A stretch of DNA of 64,000 nucleotides from Hyphomonas sp. (GTDB lineage Bacteria > Pseudomonadota > Alphaproteobacteria > Caulobacterales > Hyphomonadaceae): positions 1 through 64,000 of the forward strand of contig PACZ01000011.1 in NCBI GenBank assembly GCA_002700305.1, in the 5' to 3' direction. Shown here one piece after another: positions 8,855-17,081 of the stretch; the stretch's first letter is position 1, and each line of letters opens with the position of its first letter. The notes beneath the pieces were generated by a model, which was not told the origin of the DNA, searched no databases, and worked only from the letters and a program-made list of their open reading frames with translations. The translations under genes were made by a program, and so were the position numbers.

Positions 8855-8929
8855 GCTCCAGCCTCCTTGCTTGGGCTTGGAACATAACGTGAACATTGGT
8901 TTCCGGCAAGCCAAAAGCTTGTGGAATGC

Positions 8930-9682
8930 CTATCGCGGGAAGCTGCCTGTGCAGACGCCTTCGGCCTGCCCCGGTGTACCGAAGCTCAGCGTCTCGAAAC
9001 TCAGCGCATCGTCGCTCAGAACCACCGTGCCGTCCGGCACAATGTCTTCCGGAATCTGGTTGCCGCTTTCGACGTCCAGATGGATCGCGCCCGTCTCCAG
9101 GTCATAGGTATAGGTGCCCCAGTAATCCTTGTAGACTTCGAACGGCGTCCAGGTGACGGAGAAGTCGCCGCCACCCGTAAACACCAGTTCCTGAATGGCG
9201 CTGCTGGCCGGACAGTTTTCCCCGCCCTGCCGCCAGGTGCCGACCAGCGGATTGTCTGCCGCGCGGAACACTTCCACCGGCCCGGTGAGGCCATGGCTCC
9301 GATAAGAACCACTCAGCAGGACACGCGTGCCGGCCTCGACATCCTCGCCGATCGTCGCAATGGCGAGACCGTCCGCCTCACGACTGAACGTGGCCGCGCC
9401 TTCGGGATAGACGCTGAGCTCATCCAGACAGCCGGGCGGCAGGTCATTGTAGGCACCCGGCATGTCCGTCCAGTACGGGGTCAGGGCGATCTTGTCGCCG
9501 GGCTCTGCGGAGCGGGGCTGCATCCAGAAGAAATAGGCCCGGTCGCCGATGTCCGGACAGGCCTCGCCCGACAGCGTTGCCTGCGCGGCATCGGCATCTG
9601 CGCCGCCGACTGCGTCGCTGCCAGCGCTCTGACAGGCCGCAAGCGCGAGCGCGAGGCCGGCGCACAGTGTCTGGATTTTCAT
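8930..9682 (-). CDS. Hypothetical lipoprotein
   Basis: A 250-residue protein with a signal peptide and lipobox ALAAC (Cys17), so it is a predicted lipoprotein. The mature region starts with small residues (SAGSDAVGGADADAA) and has two Cys pairs that could form disulfides. The C-terminal half (NPLVGTWRQGGENCP onwards) looks like a lipocalin-like beta-barrel repeat, with alternating hydrophobic strands and the GTWR turn seen in small secreted barrels. I do not recognise a characterised family. It is codirectional with the SDR upstream (36 bases apart) and may share its transcript. Confidence 0.7.
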   Translation of the reverse strand: MKIQTLCAGLALALAACQSAGSDAVGGADADAAQATLSGEACPDIGDRAYFFWMQPRSAEPGDKIALTPYWTDMPGAYNDLPPGCLDELSVYPEGAATFSREADGLAIATIGEDVEAGTRVLLSGSYRSHGLTGPVEVFRAADNPLVGTWRQGGENCPASSAIQELVFTGGGDFSVTWTPFEVYKDYWGTYTYDLETGAIHLDVESGNQIPEDIVPDGTVVLSDDALSFETLSFGTPGQAEGVCTGSFPR

Positions 9683-9718
9683 TCGGACATCCCCCCTCTT
9701 CCTGAGTCGGGGGCCAGC

Positions 9719-10495
9719 CTACATCGCGGAAATGCCGCCATCCACCTTCAGCTCGATGCCGGTGACGAGTTTCGACTCGTCGGAGGCAAGATAGAGCACG
9801 GCATAGGCGATGTCGTCCGGCTCGCCGACCTTGCCGAGCGGGATCTGGCGGCCGAGCTTGGCGAGGGCTTCTTCCTCGCCGAACATTTCCTTGGTGCGGT
9901 CCAGGATCGGCGTGTTGATGAAGACCGGGTGCACCGAGTTGCAGCGGATCTGGCCGCCGGTCGACTTGGCGCAATGCAGGGCGATGGACTTTGAAATATG
10001 CCGAACCGCCGCCTTGGCCGTGTTGTAGGAAACATAGTTTCCACTCGCGATGATGCCCGCGATGGACGAGATGTTGATGATCGAGCCGAGCCCATGGTCG
10101 CGCATCATCGGGATGGCGTATTTGCAGCCGAGGAAGATCGAATCCACGTCCACGGTCTGGACGTGTTTGAAGGTCTCGTAGCTCTCGTCCTCGACCGAAC
10201 CGAGCGAACCGATCCCGGCATTGTTGACCAGCACGTTCAGGCCGCCCATCGCCTCATAGGCACTCTTCAGGACTTCCTGCCAGCGCTCGCCATCGGTCAC
10301 GTCATGCTGCCAGGCAAAGGCCGTGCCGGCACCGTGTTCTTCATTGATGGAGGCCGCGACGGCTTCGGCGCCCGCGCCATTGATGTCGGTCACGGTGACC
10401 TTGGCGCCTTCGCGCGCGAACATGCGGGCGGTCGCTTCACCCAGCCCTTGCGCGCCGCCGGTGATGAATGCCATTTTGCCTGAAACCCGTCCCAT
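9719..10495 (-). CDS. SDR family NAD(P)-dependent oxidoreductase (classical)
   Basis: A 258-residue Rossmann enzyme. The cofactor loop TGGAQGLG (13-20), NNAG near 91, the catalytic serine in NISSIAG and the YNTAK active-site tetrad segment (near 157-161) are all intact. Asp in TVTDI at the end of beta-2 suggests NAD rather than NADP preference. Overall similarity is to the cyclopentanol/3-alpha-hydroxysteroid dehydrogenase-like branch with the PVFINTPIL substrate loop. Substrate unknown. Transcribed before the lipoprotein gene. Confidence 0.9.
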   Translation of the reverse strand: MGRVSGKMAFITGGAQGLGEATARMFAREGAKVTVTDINGAGAEAVAASINEEHGAGTAFAWQHDVTDGERWQEVLKSAYEAMGGLNVLVNNAGIGSLGSVEDESYETFKHVQTVDVDSIFLGCKYAIPMMRDHGLGSIINISSIAGIIASGNYVSYNTAKAAVRHISKSIALHCAKSTGGQIRCNSVHPVFINTPILDRTKEMFGEEEALAKLGRQIPLGKVGEPDDIAYAVLYLASDESKLVTGIELKVDGGISAM

Positions 10496-10602
10496 GCCGG
10501 TATCCTCCTGTTTTCTGCAGCCAGTTTTTCTGGCCGCAGCTAACAGGTCGCGGGCGGCCCCGCCAAGATGGTCCTAGGGGAAACCGGGAAAATCCCGCCG
10601 GC

Positions 10603-11388
10603 TCAGTCGGAAAAAAGCAGCGCGCGGATCAGAACGCTGTTCAGCAGGGTCGCGTCTTTCAGGCCAGCAGGCGGCAGCGTCCAGTGCCGGGCATTCAGCC
10701 GCACATTTTCCGCGCCTTTATGCGCCAGGACGACCGGACCGTCATAGCCGCGGCAGAGGCTGAGCCCCTGCTCCGGATCGGTCCCGTCATGCGCGACCAG
10801 GACCAGGCTGGCAGGCGGCAGCCCGTCCAGGGTGGCGTCACCGTTCGGCTCTGCCGTCCAGAGCAGCCTGTATCCGCATGTCTGGGCCGCAGCCTCGATG
10901 GCGGCGCGGTCGGCTTCACTGCCGCCGACAAGGCCGATACGCGCCGGAAAGCGATCCGCATAAAGCATGCGGGCGCGCCCGAAAATGGCTTTGACGTCTC
11001 CCCGGCCAAGACAGGTGATCCGCGCCACTTCCCGGAAATCGAACTCTTCGAGCAGGCACAGGAGGATCACGCGGCGCTCCAGCGGGCTCAGCTTCTGCCA
11101 TCGGCCAAGGCCTTCAAACAGCGACTCGGCGCCCGGCGGTGTCTTGCGCAGGGTTGCGTCCAGAATCTCGAACAACAGGACCAGATTGGTGCTGCGGGCG
11201 GAGGAGACCTCGTCCAGCACGTCTTCCAGCGCTTCCGACAGGACACCATCGCCCAGTCCCTGGCTGCCGCACGCAAAAGCCGCATAGCGCCGGAGCCGGT
11301 CCAGATTGGTCTCGTAGGGTTGTTCCCAGATCATCTGCGTCTCATAGCGCGCTTTGGACAGACAGTATGTCACCTGACCCAGTGACAC
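10603..11388 (-). CDS. PhyR-like anti-anti-sigma regulator with degenerate receiver domain
   Basis: A 261-residue protein from GTG 11388 (243 from ATG 11334). Residues about 25-150 look like the sigma-factor-like region of PhyR, including the LDRLRRYAAFACGSQ opening and a region-4-like helix-turn-helix (LSPLERRVILLCLLEEF). Residues about 152-261 have receiver-domain length and hydrophobic spacing, but the acidic pair at strand 1 is replaced by VGGSEAD, the phospho-acceptor aspartate position reads VAHDG out of register, and the lysine of the usual KP motif is missing (TLPPA). PhyR normally sequesters NepR to free EcfG in the alphaproteobacterial general stress response. No nepR or ecfG lies nearby, so this is an orphan paralogue. 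The family call is by eye. Confidence 0.62.
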   Translation of the reverse strand: MSLGQVTYCLSKARYETQMIWEQPYETNLDRLRRYAAFACGSQGLGDGVLSEALEDVLDEVSSARSTNLVLLFEILDATLRKTPPGAESLFEGLGRWQKLSPLERRVILLCLLEEFDFREVARITCLGRGDVKAIFGRARMLYADRFPARIGLVGGSEADRAAIEAAAQTCGYRLLWTAEPNGDATLDGLPPASLVLVAHDGTDPEQGLSLCRGYDGPVVLAHKGAENVRLNARHWTLPPAGLKDATLLNSVLIRALLFSD

Positions 11389-11529
11389 CGGTCCTGCCCT
11401 GTCTGTGCATGTGCACCTGACAATACTACATAATATATCTGATTTTGTATAGAATAAGTAGAACTACATATCCGCGAGAGTTGCAAAGCGGTAGCGAGGC
11501 CCCTGCGGCAAGCGGGGATTCCCTGCCGG

Positions 11530-11826
11530 TCAGGCCAGCCGGGCCGCCATCGCGTCCATGTACCCGGCAAGTTCCAGGTCCCGCGTCGTTACACCGTCCG
11601 CGTCATGCGTGGTCAGCACGACCTCGACCCGGTTGTAGACATTCGACCATTCAGGATGGTGATCCATCTGCTCGGCCTTCAGGGCGACGGCGCTCATGAA
11701 GGCGAAGGCCTGCTTGAAATCGTCGAAGCGGAATGTGCGGGTGATCTCGTCGCGCTCGCCCTCTCCCTTCGTCCAGCCCTTGAGGGCCAGCACGGCCGCG
11801 TCGGCACCGATCGTCTTGGTCATCAT
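11530..11826 (-). CDS. phhB: 4a-hydroxytetrahydrobiopterin (pterin-4a-carbinolamine) dehydratase
   Basis: A 98-residue protein containing the family signature AEQMDHHPEWSNVYNRV with the catalytic histidines, followed by TTHDADGVTTRDLELA. The enzyme dehydrates 4a-hydroxy-tetrahydropterin for cofactor recycling in phenylalanine hydroxylation; related proteins also act in molybdopterin and folate metabolism. Full family length. Two ATG codons in tandem follow the stop codon of the upstream lipoprotein gene with no gap. No phenylalanine hydroxylase gene is in the window. Confidence 0.94.
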   Translation of the reverse strand: MMTKTIGADAAVLALKGWTKGEGERDEITRTFRFDDFKQAFAFMSAVALKAEQMDHHPEWSNVYNRVEVVLTTHDADGVTTRDLELAGYMDAMAARLA

Positions 11827-12423
11827 CTATTCCTCTGCATCCTGGCCCAGCACGAAATATACCCAGCGCCCGTCCTCGGTGATCGCGGTGCGCATGCCCG
11901 GATAGCCTTTCCCGGCCCGAATCTCCGCGATCCCGTCATCGCCGACCAGATCCTGCAACCGTTTGCGGTCGCGGAAGGAGAGTTTCTCCGGGATCAGGTC
12001 CTCGGCATTCTTCGCGGCAAGGTCTGGCCAGACATACCATTTCACCCCGTCGACCTCGCGCACGCCCACGGGCAGCTCCATCAGCGCCCGCAGCTGGCGG
12101 TTCGGATCGACGCCGATCCGGCGCATCAGGTCCCAATAGGCGCGGTGATCCTGGCCGCCGAGGTTCGAGACAAAGCCCTCATTCCGCCCCGCCAGCCGCG
12201 ACAGGCCAGACAGCGAGCCGCGCTTTGCATAGCCCAGCATCTCGTCCCGCGTGGCCGCGACGGCGTCCGGAATCTCGACCGGCTCAGGCGCCTGCGGATC
12301 CTGCGACAGGGATTCCGGCGGATAGACCGGCTCCTCTGGCGGCGGCGAACAGGCCGCGCCCAGCAAAAGTCCGGCCGCCAGGGCCCCACGAAGAGCAGAC
12401 ACGCCCAGCCTAGACCACGTCAT
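11827..12423 (-). CDS. Hypothetical lipoprotein
   Basis: A 198-residue protein with an N-terminal hydrophobic segment and lipobox LGAAC (Cys25), then a proline/glutamate-rich linker (PPPEEPVYPPES) typical of envelope lipoproteins. The remainder is a compact mixed domain ending in GYPGMRTAITEDGRWVYFV, plausibly an extracellular ligand or assembly domain. I do not recognise it. Its start overlaps the 3' end of the HAD gene by 14 bases and its stop abuts phhB, so all three appear co-transcribed. Signal peptide evidence is good; function unknown. Confidence 0.72.
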   Translation of the reverse strand: MTWSRLGVSALRGALAAGLLLGAACSPPPEEPVYPPESLSQDPQAPEPVEIPDAVAATRDEMLGYAKRGSLSGLSRLAGRNEGFVSNLGGQDHRAYWDLMRRIGVDPNRQLRALMELPVGVREVDGVKWYVWPDLAAKNAEDLIPEKLSFRDRKRLQDLVGDDGIAEIRAGKGYPGMRTAITEDGRWVYFVLGQDAEE

Positions 12424-13060
12424 ATCCCGTCGCCGATTTGAGATCTTCGAGCAGCTGGTCTTCGCCCAGCACCTTGATCGTGGTCATGCCCATGGCGCGG
12501 GCCGGTTTCAGATTGATGCCGAGATCGTCGAGATAGACGCAGTCTTCCGGCGCCACATCCAGCGCCTCGCACATCAGCTTGTAGATCTGCGGGTCCGGCT
12601 TGCGGATGCCGATCTTGGAGCTTTCGATCAGATGGTCGAACTGATCGAACACATGCGCCAGCTGGGCAGCCTTTTCTGCGTCATTCGTCATCGAGGCGCC
12701 CTTGCCGATCGGCGCATTGTTCGTGATGCAGCCGACCTTGCCGTGCTGCTTGCAGACCTTCAGCGCGTCCACGACGCGCGGGCGCAGGCTGCCGGACAGA
12801 AGCTTCAGCACGTCGGCGCCCGGCACTTCATGGCCCAGCGCCTTCGACTCTTCCCGGAACAGGCTGTCGAATTCCTCGCCGCTTACCTTGCTCTGTTCGA
12901 GCTTGGCCCAGGCATTATCCAGCGGATTGGTGGCGTTGACGGTCCGGATGAAGTTCCGGGGCAGCCCCTGCTCGGCTTCATAGCGGGCGAATGCATCGAA
13001 GGGTGAGGAGGTAAAAACGCCCCCGAAATCCCAGATCACGGCCTTGAAAGTCTTTGTCAT
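12410..13060 (-). CDS. HAD-IA family hydrolase
   Basis: A 216-residue haloacid dehalogenase-superfamily hydrolase. Motif I is VIWDFGGVF with a single catalytic aspartate (the usual D-x-D second acid is Gly); motif II is TNNAP near 115; the motif III lysine is in SSKIGIRKPDP; motif IV is YLDDLGINLKPA. The DxGGV form and KPDPQIY resemble the phosphatase module of epoxide-hydrolase and ACAD10-type proteins. It probably dephosphorylates a small metabolite. First gene of HAD-lipoprotein-phhB, divergent from the SDR gene. Confidence 0.9.
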   Translation of the reverse strand: MTKTFKAVIWDFGGVFTSSPFDAFARYEAEQGLPRNFIRTVNATNPLDNAWAKLEQSKVSGEEFDSLFREESKALGHEVPGADVLKLLSGSLRPRVVDALKVCKQHGKVGCITNNAPIGKGASMTNDAEKAAQLAHVFDQFDHLIESSKIGIRKPDPQIYKLMCEALDVAPEDCVYLDDLGINLKPARAMGMTTIKVLGEDQLLEDLKSATGYDVV

Positions 13061-13173
13061 GCGAGACGTCTAGCCGCGCCTGCAGGAACTTTCAAACCTT
13101 GAAGATTGCCGGGCCGCTCTTAGGGTGGCGCCAGAACAACAAACAGACGCGACAATCGAAGGAGAAACGACTG

Positions 13174-14091
13174 ATGGGCGTGCTTGAAGGCAAAGTGGTG
13201 CTGGTCACCGGCGGCGGGAACGGGATCGGCAAGGAAACGGCGCTGCTCGCCGCGAAAGAAGGCGCGAAAGTCGTGGTCAACGACCTTGGCGGCGGCCTCT
13301 CCGGCGGTGATGAGGGCGATGCCGGCCCGGCCGAGAAAGTGGCCGCCGAAATCCGCGCAGCCGGCGGCGAAGCGGTGTCGAACTCCGAGAGCGTCACCGA
13401 CATGAAAGCCGTCGAAGGCATGGTCGAACAGGCGAAAGACACGTTCGGCGCCCTCGACGCCATCATCAATCCGGCCGGCATCCTGCGGGACACGATGTTC
13501 CACAAGATGAGCGAAAGCGACTGGGACGCCGTGATCGACGTCCACCTGCGCGGCAGCTTCAACGTCACCCGCGCCGCCGTGGAACTCTTCCGCGAGCAGG
13601 AAAAGGGCGCGTTCGTGCTTTTCACCTCCACCTCCGGCCTGATCGGCAATATCGGCCAGGCGAACTATGCTGCCGCCAAGATGGGCATTGTCGGCCTCTC
13701 CCGCATCGTTGCCATGGAAGGCGCGCGCAAGAATGTCCGCTCCAATGTCATCGCGCCCTTCGCCTGGACGCGCATGATCGCCTCTATCCCGGTGAAGGAC
13801 GAGGCCGGCGCCCAGCGCGTCGAGCGCATGAAGAACGGCATGCGGGCCGACCAGGTTGCCCAGCTCGCCGTCGCCCTCTGCGCCGACAAGGCGAAAGACG
13901 TCTCTGGCCAGATCTTCGGCGTGCGCGGCAATGAAGTCGTCCTGTTCGACCAGCCCCGCCCGGTGAAATCCGTCGCCCGCCTGGAAGGCTGGAACCCGGA
14001 GACCCTGCTCGACCAGTGCATGCCGGCCATGCAGGCCGACTTCACCGACCTCGGCGCCACGGCCAGCGTCTTTCCATACGACCCGATCTGA
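13174..14091 (+). CDS. SDR family oxidoreductase, hydroxyacyl-CoA dehydrogenase-like
   Basis: A 305-residue short-chain dehydrogenase. TGGGNGIG (12-19) binds the cofactor; an extended loop GGGLSGGDEGDAGPAEK after beta-2, the NPAG variant of the usual NNAG, TSTSG with the catalytic serine and YAAAK with Tyr/Lys follow. The GGGLSG insertion and the tail beyond 260 are features of the dehydrogenase unit of peroxisomal-type multifunctional beta-oxidation enzymes and related quinone-oxidoreductase-like SDRs. The start at 13174 is fixed by AAGGAG eight bases upstream; the longer frame is ignored. A terminator hairpin follows at 14121. Confidence 0.88.
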   Translation: MGVLEGKVVLVTGGGNGIGKETALLAAKEGAKVVVNDLGGGLSGGDEGDAGPAEKVAAEIRAAGGEAVSNSESVTDMKAVEGMVEQAKDTFGALDAIINPAGILRDTMFHKMSESDWDAVIDVHLRGSFNVTRAAVELFREQEKGAFVLFTSTSGLIGNIGQANYAAAKMGIVGLSRIVAMEGARKNVRSNVIAPFAWTRMIASIPVKDEAGAQRVERMKNGMRADQVAQLAVALCADKAKDVSGQIFGVRGNEVVLFDQPRPVKSVARLEGWNPETLLDQCMPAMQADFTDLGATASVFPYDPI

Positions 14092-14120
14092 TCCGGCGAT
14101 CCGATCCGATCATTCCTGCG

Positions 14121-14149
14121 CGCCCCGGACCTGGCTTCCGGGGCGTTTG
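14121..14149 (+). terminator. Intrinsic terminator after the SDR gene
   Basis: CGCCCCGGA (14121-14129) pairs perfectly with TCCGGGGCG (14137-14145) around a 7-base loop, followed by a short TTTG run. It lies 30 bases after the SDR stop codon. The U-tract is weak, so some read-through is possible. Confidence 0.55.
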
Positions 14150-14177
14150 CACATCTGGTCCATTATAGTCCGGTATA

Positions 14178-14207
14178 GTCATGACTGGTCATGCGTGGTC
14201 ATGGCGT
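14178..14207. repeat. Three tandem GTCATG decamers
   Basis: GTCATGACTG, GTCATGCGTG and GTCATGGCGT follow each other with a 10-base period. Further TCATG and CATGG words flank them. This could be slippage-derived or a phased protein-binding site; nothing distinguishes the two. Confidence 0.5.
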
Positions 14208-14246
14208 AGACGGATCTAATCCTCCGCCAGTCATGCGAACGCATGG

Positions 14247-14294
14247 CCACGTCATCCCGGAATTTGCGCAGCGAATATCCGGGATGACACGTGG
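14247..14294. repeat. REP-like palindromic element
   Basis: A near-complete inverted repeat of about 48 bases: GTCATCCCGGA (14251-14261) pairs with TCCGGGATGAC (14278-14288), extended outward by CCAC and GTGG. The central 16 bases (ATTTGC...GCGAAT) are themselves almost self-complementary. CATCCCGGA/TCCGGGATG cores are common in dispersed alphaproteobacterial intergenic palindromes (known in general terms). Copy number here cannot be judged. Confidence 0.65.
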
Positions 14295-14395
14295 CGGGAA
14301 CTTATCCACCACAAGAACCACCCCATCCTGTTGTAACCATTGCCGCCAATAGAAACTTATCCGACACCTCCGTGTCCGGATGTATACTGCGCGCC

Positions 14396-14782
14396 ATGTC
14401 ACTCTTTCACCCACCCGCCTGGTTCCCCTCGCAGCTCACCTTCCTCTGGCCCATCATCTGGGTCCAGGTGCTGATGCTGCGCGCGCAGATCCGGGCCGCC
14501 TATGGGCGGGGTGTGGTGTATCGCTGGAGCGTGACGCCGAACTTGCGCGTCTACCTGGTCCGCATCGACTGGATGCCCGGACAGAAGACTGAGCACGCGA
14601 TCCTGAAACCTGCCGCACACGCCTCTGGCCGTCTCGCCGCCGCGTGCGACGGGCGGATGGCTGTGCCGGAACACCTGCGCACGCTGCCCGCAATCCCCAC
14701 GCCCTCGCTCGGGCAAACGCAACGTGTTCGCTTGTCTTCACAAGACTGCGCGAAATGCGACTTGCCCCTGCCGGAAACCTGA
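14396..14782 (+). CDS. Small hypothetical protein
   Basis: A 128-codon frame beginning MSLFHPPAWFPSQL with one hydrophobic segment (LTFLWPIIWVQVLMLRAQI, about 13-31) followed by a basic, aromatic region (GRGVVYRWSVTPNLRVYL). The tail contains a CAKC pair near the C terminus. It looks like a small inner-membrane-associated protein; I do not recognise a named family. There is no Shine-Dalgarno before the ATG at 14396, but a -10-like TATACT at 14383-14388 would put transcription start at or next to the ATG, hinting at a leaderless message. The longer upstream frame crosses the palindromic element and is not used. Moderately supported. Confidence 0.5.
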   Translation: MSLFHPPAWFPSQLTFLWPIIWVQVLMLRAQIRAAYGRGVVYRWSVTPNLRVYLVRIDWMPGQKTEHAILKPAAHASGRLAAACDGRMAVPEHLRTLPAIPTPSLGQTQRVRLSSQDCAKCDLPLPET

Positions 14783-14850
14783 CCCCGAACCTGGCCTGAA
14801 AACTCAGCTCACCCACAAAGCGCCTTCACGGGCGTCGCATGTGCTGGCGC

Positions 14851-15951
14851 CTATTCCGGCTCCAGTGGCTTCGGGCGCAGATCGGCCGGACCGGAATTCG
14901 TCTCTACATCCGGATCTGCGCTGTCCGGCGCCGGAGCGGGATCTTCAGCAGGCACAGGGGCGGGCGCGGGCGGTGTCTCCTGCTCGCGGAACCGGTCCTC
15001 GGCATCCTGAAGGAAACTGTCGAACTCATCCGGCGTCTCCGTCACCGCCTCATCCTGCGCGTCGTCAGTCCCCTCTTCCGGAGGTGGCGGCAGGTCCGGC
15101 AGGGAGGGCCGGGCGGCCGGGGTTTCAGGCTGCACATCCGGACGGGTCTCCTGCGGCGCGGCAGGCGCCGGCTCTGCCGGACGTTTCGGTGCAGAGCGGC
15201 GCACCGCCTGCCCGTCCAGCACGCAGGAAGCGAGGCCTTCAGAGCGGACCACCCGCATGCGCGCCTGCAGCGTGCTCGCGCGCTTCGACACATAGGGCCC
15301 CGGCGGATCGAGCCGCCATTTGTTCGGGCTCGGCAGCACGGCGGCCAGCAGCGCGGCTTCCCGCTCTGTCAGGTCCGCGGCCGACTTGCCGAACCAGGCG
15401 CGCGCCGCCGCTTCAGCCCCGAATATCCCGTCGCCCCATTCGGCGACGTTCAGATAGGCTTCCATCACCCGGCGCTTGCCCCACATGCCGTCGATAAAGG
15501 TGGCGAGCCAGGCTTCGACGCCCTTGCGGGCAAAGCCGCCGCCATTCCACAGGAAGACATTCTTCGCCGTCTGCTGGGTAATGGTGGAGGCCCCGCGCAG
15601 GCCCTTGCCCTTCTGGTAGTCGCTGATCGCTTTCTCAATGGCGTCCCGGTCAACACCGCTATGCTGGCAGAAGCGCGTATCCTCCGCCGCGATCACGGCA
15701 AGGACCAGATTGGGAGAAATATCGTCGATGGAGACCAGGTTGCGCTTGATCTGCTCGCCGCCAATCGCGCGCTGCGTCATCAGCACCGTGCCGGGAACCG
15801 GCGCTGCCTTCAGCACGAGGGCATAGATATGCACGCCCACGAACAGGCCGAGCGCGAATTTCAGCGCCCAGCCCAGATAGGTCATCAGGCTGCGTCCCTG
15901 AGACTTTTCTGGCGGCTTTGCTGGCAGCTTTCCCGGCGGCTTCTTCTTCAT
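14851..15951 (-). CDS. mtgA: Monofunctional peptidoglycan glycosyltransferase with long acidic tail
   Basis: A 366-residue membrane-anchored GT51 enzyme that polymerises lipid II into glycan strands. After one transmembrane helix (about 25-45) come the family motifs [14 protein letters not shown] with the catalytic Glu, [12 protein letters not shown], and [17 protein letters not shown] with the second conserved Glu region. The catalytic part ends near residue 230. About 135 more residues follow, rich in Pro, Glu, Asp and Ala, absent from ordinary MtgA (about 240 residues). The ATG at 15951 overlaps the queG TGA (ATGA), which favours it over an ATG five codons upstream. Confidence 0.93.
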   Translation of the reverse strand: MKKKPPGKLPAKPPEKSQGRSLMTYLGWALKFALGLFVGVHIYALVLKAAPVPGTVLMTQRAIGGEQIKRNLVSIDDISPNLVLAVIAAEDTRFCQHSGVDRDAIEKAISDYQKGKGLRGASTITQQTAKNVFLWNGGGFARKGVEAWLATFIDGMWGKRRVMEAYLNVAEWGDGIFGAEAAARAWFGKSAADLTEREAALLAAVLPSPNKWRLDPPGPYVSKRASTLQARMRVVRSEGLASCVLDGQAVRRSAPKRPAEPAPAAPQETRPDVQPETPAARPSLPDLPPPPEEGTDDAQDEAVTETPDEFDSFLQDAEDRFREQETPPAPAPVPAEDPAPAPDSADPDVETNSGPADLRPKPLEPE

Positions 15952-17081
15952 GCGCCTCTGTTCCATTCCCTCAGCACATCGGGGTCAGTTTCCCCGGGCA
16001 CGTTCTGCGCCCGCGCGAAAGAGAACCGCTCCGCGTCCAGTTGCAAGAGGGCCCACGCAGCCGCCCCGCGCACCAGCGCGGATTCGTCTGTCACGAGATC
16101 CTCAAGCTGCGGAACGAACCGCACCGCACCGGAGTTCCCAATCGCGATGCAGACATTGCGCACAAAGCGGTCCCGCCCAATGCGTTTGATGGGCGAGCCG
16201 GAGAAGACTTCGCGGAAGGCGGCATCGTCGAGCGCGGCGAGTTCATCGAGGCCCGGCAGTTTCAGCTCGGCCCGCGCATGGAAGGCCGCCTCGCGGGCTG
16301 CGCTGGCGAACTTGTTCCACGGGCAGACGGCGAGACAATCATCGCAGCCATAGATCCGGTTGCCCATCGCCGCGCGGAACTCTTCCGGGACCGGGCCCTT
16401 GTGCTCGATGGTGAGGTACGAAATGCACCGCCGCGCATCGAGCTGGTATGGCGCGGGGAAAGCCTTGGTCGGGCAGATGTCGAGACAGTTCCGGCAGCTG
16501 CCGCAATGGTCTGTCTCCGGCGTATCGGGGGGAAGCTCCGCATCGGTCAGCATCACGCCGAGGAAGAACCATGACCCCAGCTCCCGGCTGACAAGGTTTG
16601 TGTGCTTGCCCTGCCAACCAAGCCCGGCCTTCGCCGCCAGCGGTTTTTCCATCAGCGGCGCGGTATCGACAAAGACTTTCACCTCCGCGCCGGTCTTCGC
16701 CACGAATTCCCGGGCGAGCTGTTTCAGGCGGGATTTCAGCGTATCGTGATAGTCCCTCCCCCGCGCATAGACGGAGATGTTCCCCGCCTCGCGCTGCTGG
16801 AGCGTCCCCATCGGATCATGGTCCGGGCCATAATTCAGGGCGACGGTGATGGCCGACCTTGCGCCCGCCCACATGGAAACCGGCGTGCGCCGCCGTTCCA
16901 GCGTCGTCTCCATCCACTCCATCGTGCCGTGATGGCCGGCCTCGACGAACGCCTCCAGCCGTTCAGACGCCGCCCAGGCTTCATCGGCCCGTGCAATCCC
17001 GACCGCATCGAAACCGAGCGTCAGGGCGTGCTGTCTGGCAAATTCGGCGCGGCCCGCCGGGTCAAAAATCAAGGTCGGCAT
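15948..17081 (-). CDS. queG: Epoxyqueuosine reductase
   Basis: A 377-residue cobalamin- and 4Fe-4S-dependent enzyme catalysing the last step of queuosine tRNA modification, reduction of epoxyqueuosine to queuosine. Two ferredoxin-type cluster motifs are visible, [12 protein letters not shown] and [10 protein letters not shown], together with [12 protein letters not shown] between them, followed by HEAT-like repeats ([23 protein letters not shown]) at the C terminus. The start ATG at 17081 gives the usual MPTLIF-type opening; the first codons overlap the end of the GST gene by 20 bases. It precedes and overlaps mtgA. Confidence 0.96.
   Translation of the reverse strand: MPTLIFDPAGRAEFARQHALTLGFDAVGIARADEAWAASERLEAFVEAGHHGTMEWMETTLERRRTPVSMWAGARSAITVALNYGPDHDPMGTLQQREAGNISVYARGRDYHDTLKSRLKQLAREFVAKTGAEVKVFVDTAPLMEKPLAAKAGLGWQGKHTNLVSRELGSWFFLGVMLTDAELPPDTPETDHCGSCRNCLDICPTKAFPAPYQLDARRCISYLTIEHKGPVPEEFRAAMGNRIYGCDDCLAVCPWNKFASAAREAAFHARAELKLPGLDELAALDDAAFREVFSGSPIKRIGRDRFVRNVCIAIGNSGAVRFVPQLEDLVTDESALVRGAAAWALLQLDAERFSFARAQNVPGETDPDVLREWNRGA

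Larger units (their letters stand above)
14092..14395. other. Gene-free stretch: terminator, short repeats and palindromic element
   Basis: 304 bases between the SDR gene and a small downstream gene. It holds a terminator hairpin (14121-14149), three tandem decamers beginning GTCATG (14178-14207), a long imperfect palindrome (14247-14294) and a -10-like TATACT just before the next ATG. No credible open frame was seen. Confidence 0.7.
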
